Source: Muribaculaceae bacterium
GTDB taxonomy: Bacteria > Bacteroidota > Bacteroidia > Bacteroidales > Muribaculaceae
Reading direction: 5' to 3'
NCBI GenBank assembly: GCA_017962285.1
Contig: JAGCVR010000162.1
Location: forward strand, 1-9,052
DNA length: 9,052 nt
Positions 1 to 5,880 of this stretch are shown piece after piece (positions within the stretch are counted from its first letter, which is position 1; every line of letters starts with the position of its first letter). Made by a program: the position numbers and the translations under genes. Under the pieces are notes generated by a model, which saw nothing but the letters and a program-made list of their open reading frames with translations, did not search any database and was not told the origin of the DNA.

Positions 1-1
1 C

Positions 2-373
2 ACTATCGGCGAGGATTTGCGTCTGGTGTTCAAGACGCTTGTTCTGTATGGGGAGCGAAGCGGGTATTTTGTCTGCGTGATACCGGGTGGCGAGGAAGTG
101 GACTTGAAGAAGGCCGCCCGCGTGAGCGGCAACAAGAAAGTGGATTTGATACCCATGAAAGAATTGCTGCCGGTAACGGGGTATATCCGCGGCGGATGTT
201 CGCCGGTGGGAATGAAGAAGCAGTTCCCGACGTATTTTCACGAATCGTGCCTTGAATTTGAGTACTTTTTTGTGAGTGCCGGTATGCGCGGCCTGCAGCT
301 GAAAATATCGCCGGAATTGCTGGTGAAATATGTGGGTGGGGAAGTATGTAACCTGATAAAAAGTGATGAGTGA
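2..373 (+). CDS. ybaK: YbaK/EbsC-type Cys-tRNA(Pro) deacylase, 3' part (5' end outside window)
   Basis: The frame is open from base 2 and has no start in the window, so the N-terminus is missing; 123 residues are visible. Proteins of this family hydrolyse Cys-tRNA(Pro), mischarged by ProRS, in the cytoplasm. Family landmarks: an FKTLVLYG stretch (visible residues 10-17, with the Lys equivalent to the conserved KTL lysine of E. coli YbaK), DLKKAAR (34-40), the glycine-rich block TGYIRGGCSPVGMKK (59-73), and a late FVSAGMRGLQLKISPELL stretch. The alignment with E. coli YbaK runs to the C-terminus, so the 3' end is intact. The stop TGA (371-373) shares one base with the aroC ATG, suggesting translational coupling in one operon. 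The TTG at 17 is only an internal leucine codon. Family assignment is firm; whether the substrate is Cys-tRNA(Pro) or another mischarged tRNA is inferred. Confidence 0.88.
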   Translation, partial: TIGEDLRLVFKTLVLYGERSGYFVCVIPGGEEVDLKKAARVSGNKKVDLIPMKELLPVTGYIRGGCSPVGMKKQFPTYFHESCLEFEYFFVSAGMRGLQLKISPELLVKYVGGEVCNLIKSDE

Positions 374-1437
374 TGAGCAACGAGATTGGTAAAGTGTTGC
401 GGCTGACAACGTTCGGAGAGTCGCATGGAGTGGCATTGGGTGGCGTTCTGGATGGATTTCCCTCCCGCGTGAAAATAGACCTGCAGAAGATTCAAGACGA
501 GGTGGACCGCCGTCGTCCGGGCCAGTCGCTGCTCGCTACCCAACGGAAAGAAAGCGACCGGGTGGAAATCCTTTCGGGTTTGCTCGATGGTGTTACCCTG
601 GGAACACCCATAGCTTTTATCGTGCGCAACAGCGACCAGCGCTCGATTGATTACGAACAGATAAAAAACTGCTATCGTCCTTCACATGCCGACTATACAT
701 GGCAGGTAAAGTATGGGATACGCGACCACCGTGGTGGTGGCAGAGCCTCTGCCCGCGAAACCGTGGCACGAGTTGTTGCGGGTGCTTTCGCCCGTCAGTT
801 GCTGGAGCAGGAAGGCGTATCGATAAGTGCTTATTCCTCTCAGATAGGCGGTGCGAAAACAGAAAAGCACTACACTGAACTGAACCTATCTGAAACATAC
901 GATAACGATGTGCGCTGTCCCGACCCGGAGGCGGCAGTTCTGATGCGGCATGAGATTGAGGACGCACGGGAGAACTGCGACACCGTGGGAGGTGTGGTTA
1001 CCTGTGTTGTCCGCGGATTGAAAGCCGGGGTTGGAGAGCCTGTGTTCGGGAAACTGCATTCGCAGTTAGCCTCTGCGATGATGAGTATTCCGGCGGCAAA
1101 GGGCTTTGACTATGGGCTTGGGTTTGACTTCGCATCAAGGCGGGGGAGTGAAGTGCTTGATGAATTTGAGGTGCGCGACGGTCAGATCCGCACGAAGACC
1201 AATTATTCCGGAGGGATACAAGGTGGAATAAGCAACGGCGAGGACATCTATATACGTGTGGCATTCAAGCCGATAGCGACACTTTTGCGCGATGTGAACA
1301 CCATAAACAGTGAAAGTGACTCGGTGATTCTGCACATGACGGGCCGTCACGACGTTTGCGCTGTGCCCCGTGCTGTTTCTGTGGTTGAGGCGATGGCAGC
1401 GCTGGTGATACTGGACGGAATGTTGAGCGGGCGATGA
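373..1437 (+). CDS. aroC: Chorismate synthase
   Basis: This enzyme converts 5-enolpyruvylshikimate-3-phosphate to chorismate, the last step of the shikimate pathway, using reduced FMN, in the cytoplasm. The 354-aa length is normal for the family. Visible signatures: TTFGESHG near the N-terminus (first signature, His18), RPSHADYT (second conserved His near residue 105), DHRGGGRASARET (118-130), and the closing GRHDVCAVPRAVSVVEAMAA block. I chose ATG 373 because it puts the family-typical LTTFGESHG about 10 residues from the start; a GTG at 370 adds one residue and is less likely. The gene overlaps the upstream ybaK-like stop by one base and lies 34 bp before the chosen start of the radical SAM gene, so the three are probably co-transcribed from a promoter left of the window. 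Nothing appears broken or unusual. Confidence 0.97.
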   Translation: MSNEIGKVLRLTTFGESHGVALGGVLDGFPSRVKIDLQKIQDEVDRRRPGQSLLATQRKESDRVEILSGLLDGVTLGTPIAFIVRNSDQRSIDYEQIKNCYRPSHADYTWQVKYGIRDHRGGGRASARETVARVVAGAFARQLLEQEGVSISAYSSQIGGAKTEKHYTELNLSETYDNDVRCPDPEAAVLMRHEIEDARENCDTVGGVVTCVVRGLKAGVGEPVFGKLHSQLASAMMSIPAAKGFDYGLGFDFASRRGSEVLDEFEVRDGQIRTKTNYSGGIQGGISNGEDIYIRVAFKPIATLLRDVNTINSESDSVILHMTGRHDVCAVPRAVSVVEAMAALVILDGMLSGR

Positions 1438-1471
1438 AGGTGTGGGTGGCTCGCTGAAAATTAAATGTGAA

Positions 1472-2353
1472 ATGGGTGAGCACAGGCACTATGGCGATTT
1501 TCTGAAAGAACACTTTGGCTGCACAGTGCAGAAAATTTCGGTCAATGCCGGATTCTCATGCCCGAACCGCGACGGGACGAAGGGGCGTGGAGGCTGCACC
1601 TACTGCAACAATACGTCGTTCAGCCCCGAATACTGTAATCATCCCGTGAGCATTACAGAACAATTAGAGCAAGGTAAACAATTCTTTTCGCGCAAATACA
1701 AGGATATGCGCTACCTGGCTTATTTCCAGTCTTATACCAATACATACGGCGACACGAAGCATCTCATGAATCTATACCGTGAGGCACTGGCTGTGGAGGA
1801 TGTGGTGGGTCTGGTAATAGCCACCCGTCCCGATTGCGTGGATGATGAACTGCTTGCTTCGCTTGCGGAAGTCAATCATCCCGGAAATGTGATGATGGAA
1901 TTTGGGGCGGAGTCGGCTCACGACCGCACGCTTAAACTTGTGAACCGCGGGCACACCTGGGCGGATGTGGTGGATGCGGTAAAGAGGACCGTGGCACATG
2001 GCATCGACTGTGGACTGCACTTCATTATGGGGCTTCCCGGTGAAACGCGGGAAGATATGCTCGCCACGGTTCGTGCCATAAACGAACTGCCCGTAACCAC
2101 GGTGAAGTTCCACCAGTTGCAGGTGTTGAAGGGAACTTGCCTTGCAAGACAGATTGAGGAAGGAGAACTGGATGTGATACGGTGGACGGCTCAGGAATAT
2201 GCCGGTTTTTGCGCGAAGATACTTAATCTGTTGCGCCCTGACATTGTGGTGGAGCGGATGGTGTCGCAATCGCCCGACGAACTGCTGCTGTTTCCGCGGT
2301 GGGGGCTGAAAAACTACCAGTTCATGAATCTGCTGAACAATTTTCACGGGTGA
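1472..2353 (+). CDS. YhcC-like radical SAM protein (TIGR01212-type)
   Basis: A 293-aa radical SAM protein of the YhcC/TIGR01212 type. From ATG 1472 the cysteines that should bind the [4Fe-4S] cluster are C30, C42 and C45, within SCPNRDGTKGRGGCTYC; the wide first spacing is typical of this subgroup. Further marks are VIATRPD (116-121 region), MEFGAES and HFIMGLPGE (184-191). These fit the Elp3-like radical SAM fold. The family has been linked to RNA or ribosome-associated chemistry, but I cannot name a substrate. A GTG at 1442 would add ten residues (MGGSLKIKCE) that do not resemble family N-termini; ATG 1472 places the HYGDFLKEHFG opening where relatives begin. The gene follows aroC at 34 bp on the same strand, so it probably closes the operon. 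The stop is at 2351-2353, and a promoter-like site for the next gene lies just after it. Confidence 0.85.
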   Translation: MGEHRHYGDFLKEHFGCTVQKISVNAGFSCPNRDGTKGRGGCTYCNNTSFSPEYCNHPVSITEQLEQGKQFFSRKYKDMRYLAYFQSYTNTYGDTKHLMNLYREALAVEDVVGLVIATRPDCVDDELLASLAEVNHPGNVMMEFGAESAHDRTLKLVNRGHTWADVVDAVKRTVAHGIDCGLHFIMGLPGETREDMLATVRAINELPVTTVKFHQLQVLKGTCLARQIEEGELDVIRWTAQEYAGFCAKILNLLRPDIVVERMVSQSPDELLLFPRWGLKNYQFMNLLNNFHG

Positions 2354-2356
2354 TTG

Positions 2357-2387
2357 TTTGATTTTTGCATGTGAATGATTATTTTTA
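2357..2387 (+). promoter_or_regulatory. Candidate Bacteroidetes-type promoter for the BspA-like gene
   Basis: TTTG at 2357-2360 is followed after exactly 19 bases by TATTTTTA at 2380-2387. The Bacteroides primary sigma-factor consensus is TTTG-N19-21-TAnnTTTG; the -7 element here matches except for its last base. Predicted transcription would start near 2394, leaving a leader of about 40 A+T-rich bases before ATG 2433, without a Shine-Dalgarno sequence, as is usual in this phylum. The same promoter would also transcribe the gene inside the insert. A second TTTG at 2364-2367 has worse spacing. The match is to a short A+T-rich consensus in an A+T-rich gap, so chance is possible. Confidence 0.45.
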
Positions 2388-2432
2388 TATATCTCAATTC
2401 GTGATAATACTAACAAAAAACTATAATAGATT

Positions 2433-2882
2433 ATGAAAACGTTTCTCCGATTAACCGTGCTTGTGCTTTTGGCAAATCTCTTTCAGCTGAGTTTTGCATA
2501 CGACTTTAAGGTTGGCCAACTGTATTATAACATTAATTCCGATGGTGCAACCGTGTCGGTGACAGGCGAAAATGCCCGTCCGCCAGCATATCCCTACGAG
2601 TCGCTTCGCGGAGATGTGGTTATCCCTTCCACTGTGACATACAACGGCGTGAACTACACCGTTACTGAAATTGGAAGTGGAGCTTTCGACGGTGCAGTGG
2701 GTGTTGTGAATGTTTCCGTGCCGCAGACTGTTACAAGAATTGCCGGCTATTCATTTCGCGACTGTACGAACCTGAAAAGCATAAATATCCCTACTGCGGT
2801 CACTACCATTGACGGCGGAACATTCTGGGGCTGTACGGCCTTGACGAGTTTCACCATTCCAAACACAGTAACGAGTATATAA
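2433..2882 (+). CDS. BspA-like leucine-rich-repeat surface protein, N-terminal part (gene interrupted)
   Basis: The first 149 codons of a BspA-type LRR protein. Residues 1-22 form a signal peptide (Lys near the N-terminus, hydrophobic LTVLVLLANLF, likely cleavage after SFA), so the product is exported. After a short N-terminal region come LRR_5-type units with the pattern VTxIGxxAFxxCxxLxSIxIP, for example VTEIGSGAFDGAVGV, VTRIAGYSFRDCTNLKSINIP, and VTTIDGGTFWGCTALTSFTIP. The frame stops at TAA 2880-2882, immediately after NTVTSI, in the middle of an LRR unit. The missing continuation (GSYAFKNC...) is found in a different frame at 3707 beyond an A+T-rich insert, so the stop is created by the insertion. 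BspA-like proteins of oral and gut Bacteroidales take part in adhesion. The truncated product may be exported but would lack the dockerin-like tail. Confidence 0.85.
   Translation: MKTFLRLTVLVLLANLFQLSFAYDFKVGQLYYNINSDGATVSVTGENARPPAYPYESLRGDVVIPSTVTYNGVNYTVTEIGSGAFDGAVGVVNVSVPQTVTRIAGYSFRDCTNLKSINIPTAVTTIDGGTFWGCTALTSFTIPNTVTSI
2871..2879 (+). repeat. Left copy of the direct repeat bordering the insert
   Basis: ACGAGTATA at the left border pairs with ACGAGCATA at 3698-3706 at the right border (8 of 9 bases). Both encode Thr-Ser-Ile in the BspA frame, and the only difference is a silent third base. This is what an aged 9-bp target-site duplication would look like. The same residues also recur in LRR units, so the similarity could instead reflect the repeat structure of the host gene. 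Confidence 0.5.
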
Positions 2883-2886
2883 CCCC

Positions 2887-2908
2887 ATTTTGCAGTTTTG
2901 TTATATAG
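2887..2908 (+). repeat. Left inverted repeat of the insert
   Basis: A 22-bp repeat with core TTTTGCAGTTTTGTTA, ending in TATAG. It is the reverse complement of 3662-3683 except for one T/C difference at the 18th position. It ends only 4 bp before the ATG of the passenger gene. I do not recognise the end sequence as belonging to a named IS family. Confidence 0.85.
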
Positions 2909-2912
2909 TATT

Positions 2913-3620
2913 ATGGACACCGAAGAATATAGGACATTATGGAAAGAAGCTATTCGTTTGTGTGAAGAGGAGCAAAACAAAGAAGAAGCTATATCATTTG
3001 TAATGCATTATCACGATAAGCCTAGGTTGTTTGATTCTATGGATGACAGAAGTCTACTTTTGACATTTATAGGGCTTGTTGTATATGAGAAAAAATTCCA
3101 TATGAAATTTGGCTCAACAACACCTGCATCTTTCTGTTATAGAGAGTTGTTGAATAGATTAAGTAGGTTGGATAGAGATTTTGTTTATGATATAGGAGAT
3201 TGGGCTGCGGAATATTCTGACAACAGCTATGTGCCAATGGGAAATTATCGCGGATATGGCCCCCGTCAATATTTCGCTTTTTGGGATGATTATGAATCGC
3301 GTGTAGCCTTGGAAAGACAAGCTAAAGAAGAACGCCTCGAAAGAAAACGTGCTGAGGGCAGAGCAAAGGTCGAAGCTGCAAAATTAAGACATCTAGAAAG
3401 ATTGAATACAATTCAGCAATTAAGAGAAAAAACAATAGAAGATTGTATACTAGTCATCGAAAAGAGTGACGAGTCTGTATTCTATTACTATGAATTGATA
3501 GAAGAATGGTTCAATAACAAATCTCTTAGTGACAACCAAAAGGAAAAGATATTGTCAATGTTTCCTATTAATTCTACAAGACATAATATTAGAAAAAGGA
3601 AGAATCTGGAGGAAAAATGA
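2913..3620 (+). CDS. Unknown passenger protein with central charged coiled coil
   Basis: A 235-aa protein that I do not recognise. There is no signal peptide or membrane segment, so it is probably cytoplasmic. Residues 1-60 look helical (EEYRTLWKEAIRLCEEEQ, then the more hydrophobic LLLTFIGLVVYEKKF). Residues 61-125 contain aromatic-rich stretches such as FVYDIGDWAAEYS and YRGYGPRQYFAFWDDY. Residues 127-175 are very rich in Arg, Lys, Glu and Ala and should form a long coiled coil. Residues 176-215 form another helical part with FYYYELIEEWF, and the tail is basic. ATG 2913 was chosen; TTG 2898 lies inside the inverted repeat and is an unlikely start. No helicase, nuclease, transposase or HTH motif is visible. 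Codon use is strongly A/T-ending, unlike the flanking genes, which suggests transfer. With only about 30 bp after the BspA stop, it is probably transcribed from the BspA promoter. The role is unknown; a defence, immunity or accessory function of the cassette is only a guess. Confidence 0.72.
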   Translation: MDTEEYRTLWKEAIRLCEEEQNKEEAISFVMHYHDKPRLFDSMDDRSLLLTFIGLVVYEKKFHMKFGSTTPASFCYRELLNRLSRLDRDFVYDIGDWAAEYSDNSYVPMGNYRGYGPRQYFAFWDDYESRVALERQAKEERLERKRAEGRAKVEAAKLRHLERLNTIQQLREKTIEDCILVIEKSDESVFYYYELIEEWFNNKSLSDNQKEKILSMFPINSTRHNIRKRKNLEEK

Positions 3621-3623
3621 TAT

Positions 3624-3644
3624 TTCCGCTTTAGCGGGGTAAAT
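3624..3644 (+). terminator. Weak hairpin after the passenger gene
   Basis: CCGC-TTTA-GCGG at 3626-3637 forms a 4-bp G+C stem, with flanking TATTT and AAATA able to pair around a small bulge. It lies just after the passenger-gene stop and before the right inverted repeat. No T tract follows, so termination is doubtful. Confidence 0.25.
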
Positions 3645-3661
3645 AACTTTGGAAGGATACT

Positions 3662-3683
3662 CTATGTAACAAAACTGCAAAAT
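3662..3683 (-). repeat. Right inverted repeat of the insert
   Basis: The reverse-complement copy of 2887-2908 (21 of 22), with core TAACAAAACTGCAAAA on the + strand. Immediately outside is TTAGTATACTTAATT, which has no counterpart at the left end; this makes the true right border unclear. Confidence 0.85.
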
Positions 3684-3697
3684 TAGTATACTTAATT

Positions 3698-3706
3698 ACG
3701 AGCATA
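3698..3706 (+). repeat. Right copy of the direct repeat bordering the insert
   Basis: ACGAGCATA, in the BspA frame (Thr-Ser-Ile), directly followed by GGC AGT TAC GCT TTT (Gly-Ser-Tyr-Ala-Phe), the expected continuation of the LRR unit broken at 2879. It matches the left copy at 2871-2879 with one silent difference. Confidence 0.5.
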
Positions 3707-4444
3707 GGCAGTTACGCTTTTAAGAACTGTACCGCCTTGGCCACGATTACGGTTCCCGATAATCTCAGGGATATCGCTTATCAGGCTTTTGAAAACACCG
3801 CATGGCTAAATAATGCTCCCGATGGCGTGGTTTATCTCGGCAAAGTGGCATATTGCTATAAAGGCGAAATGCCCGCCGGAACCAGTATAACACTGAGAGA
3901 CGGCACATTGGCAACTGCTGAAGGCGCATTTGAATCGCAAGATAACTTAACGGGCGTGACCCTGCCCAATACATTGTCTGTTATTGGAGGCTATGCATTC
4001 TGCTGGAGTAGGGGATTAAAGAGCATAAACTTCCCCAATTCAATAATTGAGATAGAAGATGGGGCATTCGATAATTGTACTGGTCTGGAGAATATCTTCA
4101 GTGAGATTATCAGACCTGCTAATGTGCGGTTGAGATATGGAGTTTTCTATGACGTTCCCACTGCCACATGCGTTCTCCACATACCCGTAGGAGCGCTTGG
4201 CAGGTATGGGGCAGCCGAGCAGTGGAAGGACTTTGTGAACATGGTTGAAGATCAAGGCGGTGATCTGCTGGGCGACCTCGACGGCAACGGACTGCTTGAA
4301 GTGAACGATGTGGTGGTGCTCGCCGAATATGCTATGAGTGGCGGCGCCAGCGCAGAAGCCACTGCATTAGGCGACATGGACGGTAACGGACTTATCGAAG
4401 TTAACGACGTGGTGATTCTTGCCGGACTGGTAATGGGCTCGTAA
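3707..4444 (+). pseudogene. BspA-like protein, C-terminal part with dockerin-like tail (severed from its signal peptide)
   Basis: This is the continuation of the gene starting at 2433, 245 codons in frame +2. It opens with GSYAFKNCTALATITVP, which completes the LRR unit left unfinished at 2879. Further LRR-like units follow (LRDIAYQAFENTAWL, LSVIGGYAFCWSRGLKSINFP, IIEIEDGAFDNCTGL). Before the end is a short HIPVGALGRYGAAEQWKDF stretch, as seen at the ends of many BspA-like proteins. The last 60 residues (4259-4441) hold two calcium-loop repeats, GDLDGNGLLEVNDVVVLAEY and GDMDGNGLIEVNDVVILAGL, the layout of a type I dockerin-like module. This part has no signal peptide and no convincing promoter. 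A TTG at 3737 could start a 235-aa product, but it would stay in the cytoplasm. I treat it as the dead 3' half of a disrupted gene, which precise excision of the insert could revive. Confidence 0.8.
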
Positions 4445-4559
4445 ATGAGCAGTTGACAAGTTAACGAGTAAACAAGCAGACACTTTTTTAGTTAACAAGT
4501 AAACAAGTTGACGAGCAAACGAGCAGTTAGTCTTTAGTCTTTAGTCGTTAGTTGTTAGA
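4445..4559. repeat. Degenerate heptamer-periodic repeat tract
   Basis: Directly after the BspA stop the sequence runs in steps of 7 bases: ATGAGCA, GTTGACA, AGTTAAC, GAGTAAA, CAAGCAG, and again from 4490 AGTTAAC, AAGTAAA, CAAGTTG, ACGAGCA, AACGAGC. It ends with AGTTAGT, CTTTAGT, CTTTAGT, CGTTAGT, TGTTAGA. The blocks 4459-4479 and 4490-4510 match at 18 of 21 positions. No gene is visible here. Its role is unknown. Confidence 0.7.
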
Positions 4560-4566
4560 TATATTA

Positions 4567-4592
4567 GAGGGCGTTCCACTGGGAACGCCCTC
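4567..4592. terminator. Strong hairpin between convergent genes
   Basis: A perfect 11-bp stem, GAGGGCGTTCC with GGAACGCCCTC, closed by the 4-base loop ACTG. It lies between the ends of the BspA-like gene (+) and the fic gene (-), where a bidirectional terminator is expected. Neither strand has a proper T run after the stem, so it may act as an RNA 3'-end stabiliser or as an imperfect terminator. The remaining bases to 4692 show no further gene or structure. Confidence 0.7.
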
Positions 4593-4692
4593 GTTGAAGG
4601 TATCGCATATATCGTCGAAGGTGATAATTCCTCCTGGTTATAAAAGTGAGCGTGGGCAAATGGAAGGGCACGGCAAACTCTAACCAATGCCA

Positions 4693-5880
4693 TTATCTTG
4701 TTTTATCCTGCAATAATTCATTATATAGTGTCAAGCCTTTTACTGTCAAAAGATATTTTTGACGAGGATGGCGGGGCGAATTTGGATGTAGAAGACGGAC
4801 AAATTCTTCCTCAATCGCTGGGTTGAGATAAAGTTTTAGGAAGTTGTCGCGTCCCCTCAATGACAAGGTCTTCATCATATCCTTTACCGACATTTGCGAT
4901 TCCCCAATGGTAAGAACAAGTTGTTGTGTGTTGTGGTTGTCTGTGTCAAACTGATTGCGATTTTCGCTCGAACTTGTCCCGAACTTGTCCCGAACTTGTC
5001 CCGAACTTGTCCTCTCGTTTAAACGATGTTGTTCTTTCCATCCTTCCAGAGCCTGTATGTGCAGAAATCTGTTTCGCAAATCCCATTCTTCTCCTAATAA
5101 CAAGTTACGGAAGAAACGCTCCAGATAAATTGGCGTATAGTCAATACCAACCCGCGCATTCTTGTAGTTGGCTCGCACAAGCGCATTACGGAAATACCAC
5201 GAATGCTTGGCAAAAAGGTCATTGTTGATGTCAAAACCAATAGAGCGAAGATACTGTATGGTAAATACTGCTGTTGTGCGAGTGTTCCCCTCGCCGAAGG
5301 CATGAATCTGCCAAAGTCCCGAAACAAAACGCGTAATATGAGCTATTATTTCATCGGAGGACAGCCCTTTGTAACTGAACTGTCGTTCTTGCCCTATATC
5401 ATAATCGAGTGCGCGAAGCAGGTCTTCATTATTTAGATAGTTTACCGTGTCACCATTCAGAACCCATTCTTTCTTGGTGATGTCGTAATTGCGTATCTTG
5501 CCAGCATGTTTGAAAACGCCGTTAAATATTCTTCGATGCAAGGAAATATATCCATGAGTAGAAAAGTCCAATGTCCTGACTGATAAAATCTTGCTAATGT
5601 TGGCTGCCGTGAGATCTGCCTCCTCTTTCTCTGCATCATGTTCACGTTGAGTTCTCGACAGATAATAGCTCTTTACAAGTTGACCCACCTCATCTATGGA
5701 GATTTCACCTTCAATATTTCGCTTTGCAGTTTCTTTTAGGTAGTTGGATGTGCTCAAACCATCAACCTCTTGCAAGCCAATGGCCGTCTGCCAGATGTAA
5801 GCTTTCTCTTTCTTGTCTGGCTCTCCCTGACGGATGTATTCGTCAAAATCCTGAATCGTATGTTTTTGTTCGTCACTCAT
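4693..5880 (-). CDS. Fic-domain protein (probable AMP transferase) with C-terminal winged-helix-like region
   Basis: A 395-aa protein. Fic enzymes transfer AMP or related groups from nucleotides to target proteins. The active-site motif is HAFGEGNTR at 193-201; catalytic His193, Phe195, Glu197, Gly198, Asn199 and Arg201 are kept, while Thr200 replaces the usual Gly or Lys. Upstream, IFNGVFKHAGKIRNYDI (119-134) is the usual flap region. Residues 30-73 (GLQEVDGLSTSNYLKETAKRNIEGEISIDEV region) resemble VbhA-type antitoxin helices fused to Fic proteins. The Glu-Gly at 57-58 fits, but the Ser/Thr of the [ST]xxxE[GN] inhibitory motif is a Lys, so autoinhibition is uncertain. Residues 325-395 (ending KYLLTVKGLTLYNELL) look like a winged helix. 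Between them, residues 291-305 are encoded by four 11-bp tandem repeats. The 121 bp upstream separate it from the zinc-ribbon gene. Targets are unknown. Confidence 0.88.
   Translation of the reverse strand: MSDEQKHTIQDFDEYIRQGEPDKKEKAYIWQTAIGLQEVDGLSTSNYLKETAKRNIEGEISIDEVGQLVKSYYLSRTQREHDAEKEEADLTAANISKILSVRTLDFSTHGYISLHRRIFNGVFKHAGKIRNYDITKKEWVLNGDTVNYLNNEDLLRALDYDIGQERQFSYKGLSSDEIIAHITRFVSGLWQIHAFGEGNTRTTAVFTIQYLRSIGFDINNDLFAKHSWYFRNALVRANYKNARVGIDYTPIYLERFFRNLLLGEEWDLRNRFLHIQALEGWKEQHRLNERTSSGQVRDKFGTSSSENRNQFDTDNHNTQQLVLTIGESQMSVKDMMKTLSLRGRDNFLKLYLNPAIEEEFVRLLHPNSPRHPRQKYLLTVKGLTLYNELLQDKTR
4969..5012 (-). repeat. Four perfect 11-bp tandem repeats inside the fic gene
   Basis: The unit GGACAAGTTCG (minus strand) occurs four times without a mismatch or gap (5012-5002, 5001-4991, 4990-4980, 4979-4969). 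Read as codons it gives TSSG, QVRD, KFGT, SSS, because each unit is read in a different frame. Loss of one copy gives ...DKFERKSQSV and a stop. Gain of one copy gives a tail of roughly 30 unrelated residues before a stop. Either change removes the C-terminal winged-helix-like region but keeps the Fic motif. Confidence 0.92.

Larger units (their letters stand above)
2880..3697 (+). mobile_element. Transposase-less insertion cassette with terminal-type inverted repeats and one passenger gene
   Basis: This approximately 818-bp block splits the BspA-like gene. Removing it together with one border repeat joins codon 149 (Ile) to Gly at 3707 and restores a 394-codon frame with a regular LRR unit across the joint. 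The block is visibly more A+T-rich than both flanks. Near its ends it carries a 22-bp inverted repeat (2887-2908 and 3662-3683, 21 matches). Between the repeats is one forward gene (2913-3620) and no transposase or recombinase. This matches the known concept of mobile insertion cassettes, elements with IS-like ends and passenger genes that are mobilised in trans. The exact borders are uncertain: the inverted repeat begins 7 bp from the left border and ends 14 bp before the right one. A second possible duplication, AGTATA at 2874-2879 and 3685-3690, would put the right border at 3684, but the resulting joint would be out of frame. Confidence 0.65.

Noticed and set aside
1772..2416. A 214-codon minus-strand frame over the radical SAM gene
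   Set aside because: It is antisense to a clear family member, and its His/Gln/Arg-rich translation shows no domain.
2898..2912. TTG start adding MLYSI to the passenger protein
   Set aside because: The TTG lies inside the inverted repeat; the ATG at 2913 is a stronger start and gives a natural N-terminus.
2887..3683. Invertible promoter or invertase-controlled switch
   Set aside because: The inverted repeats enclose a whole gene, no recombinase is nearby, and the flanking gene halves rejoin only by removal of the block; inversion would not restore them.
4969..5012. CRISPR-like array
   Set aside because: The 11-bp units are directly adjacent with no spacers and lie inside a coding sequence.
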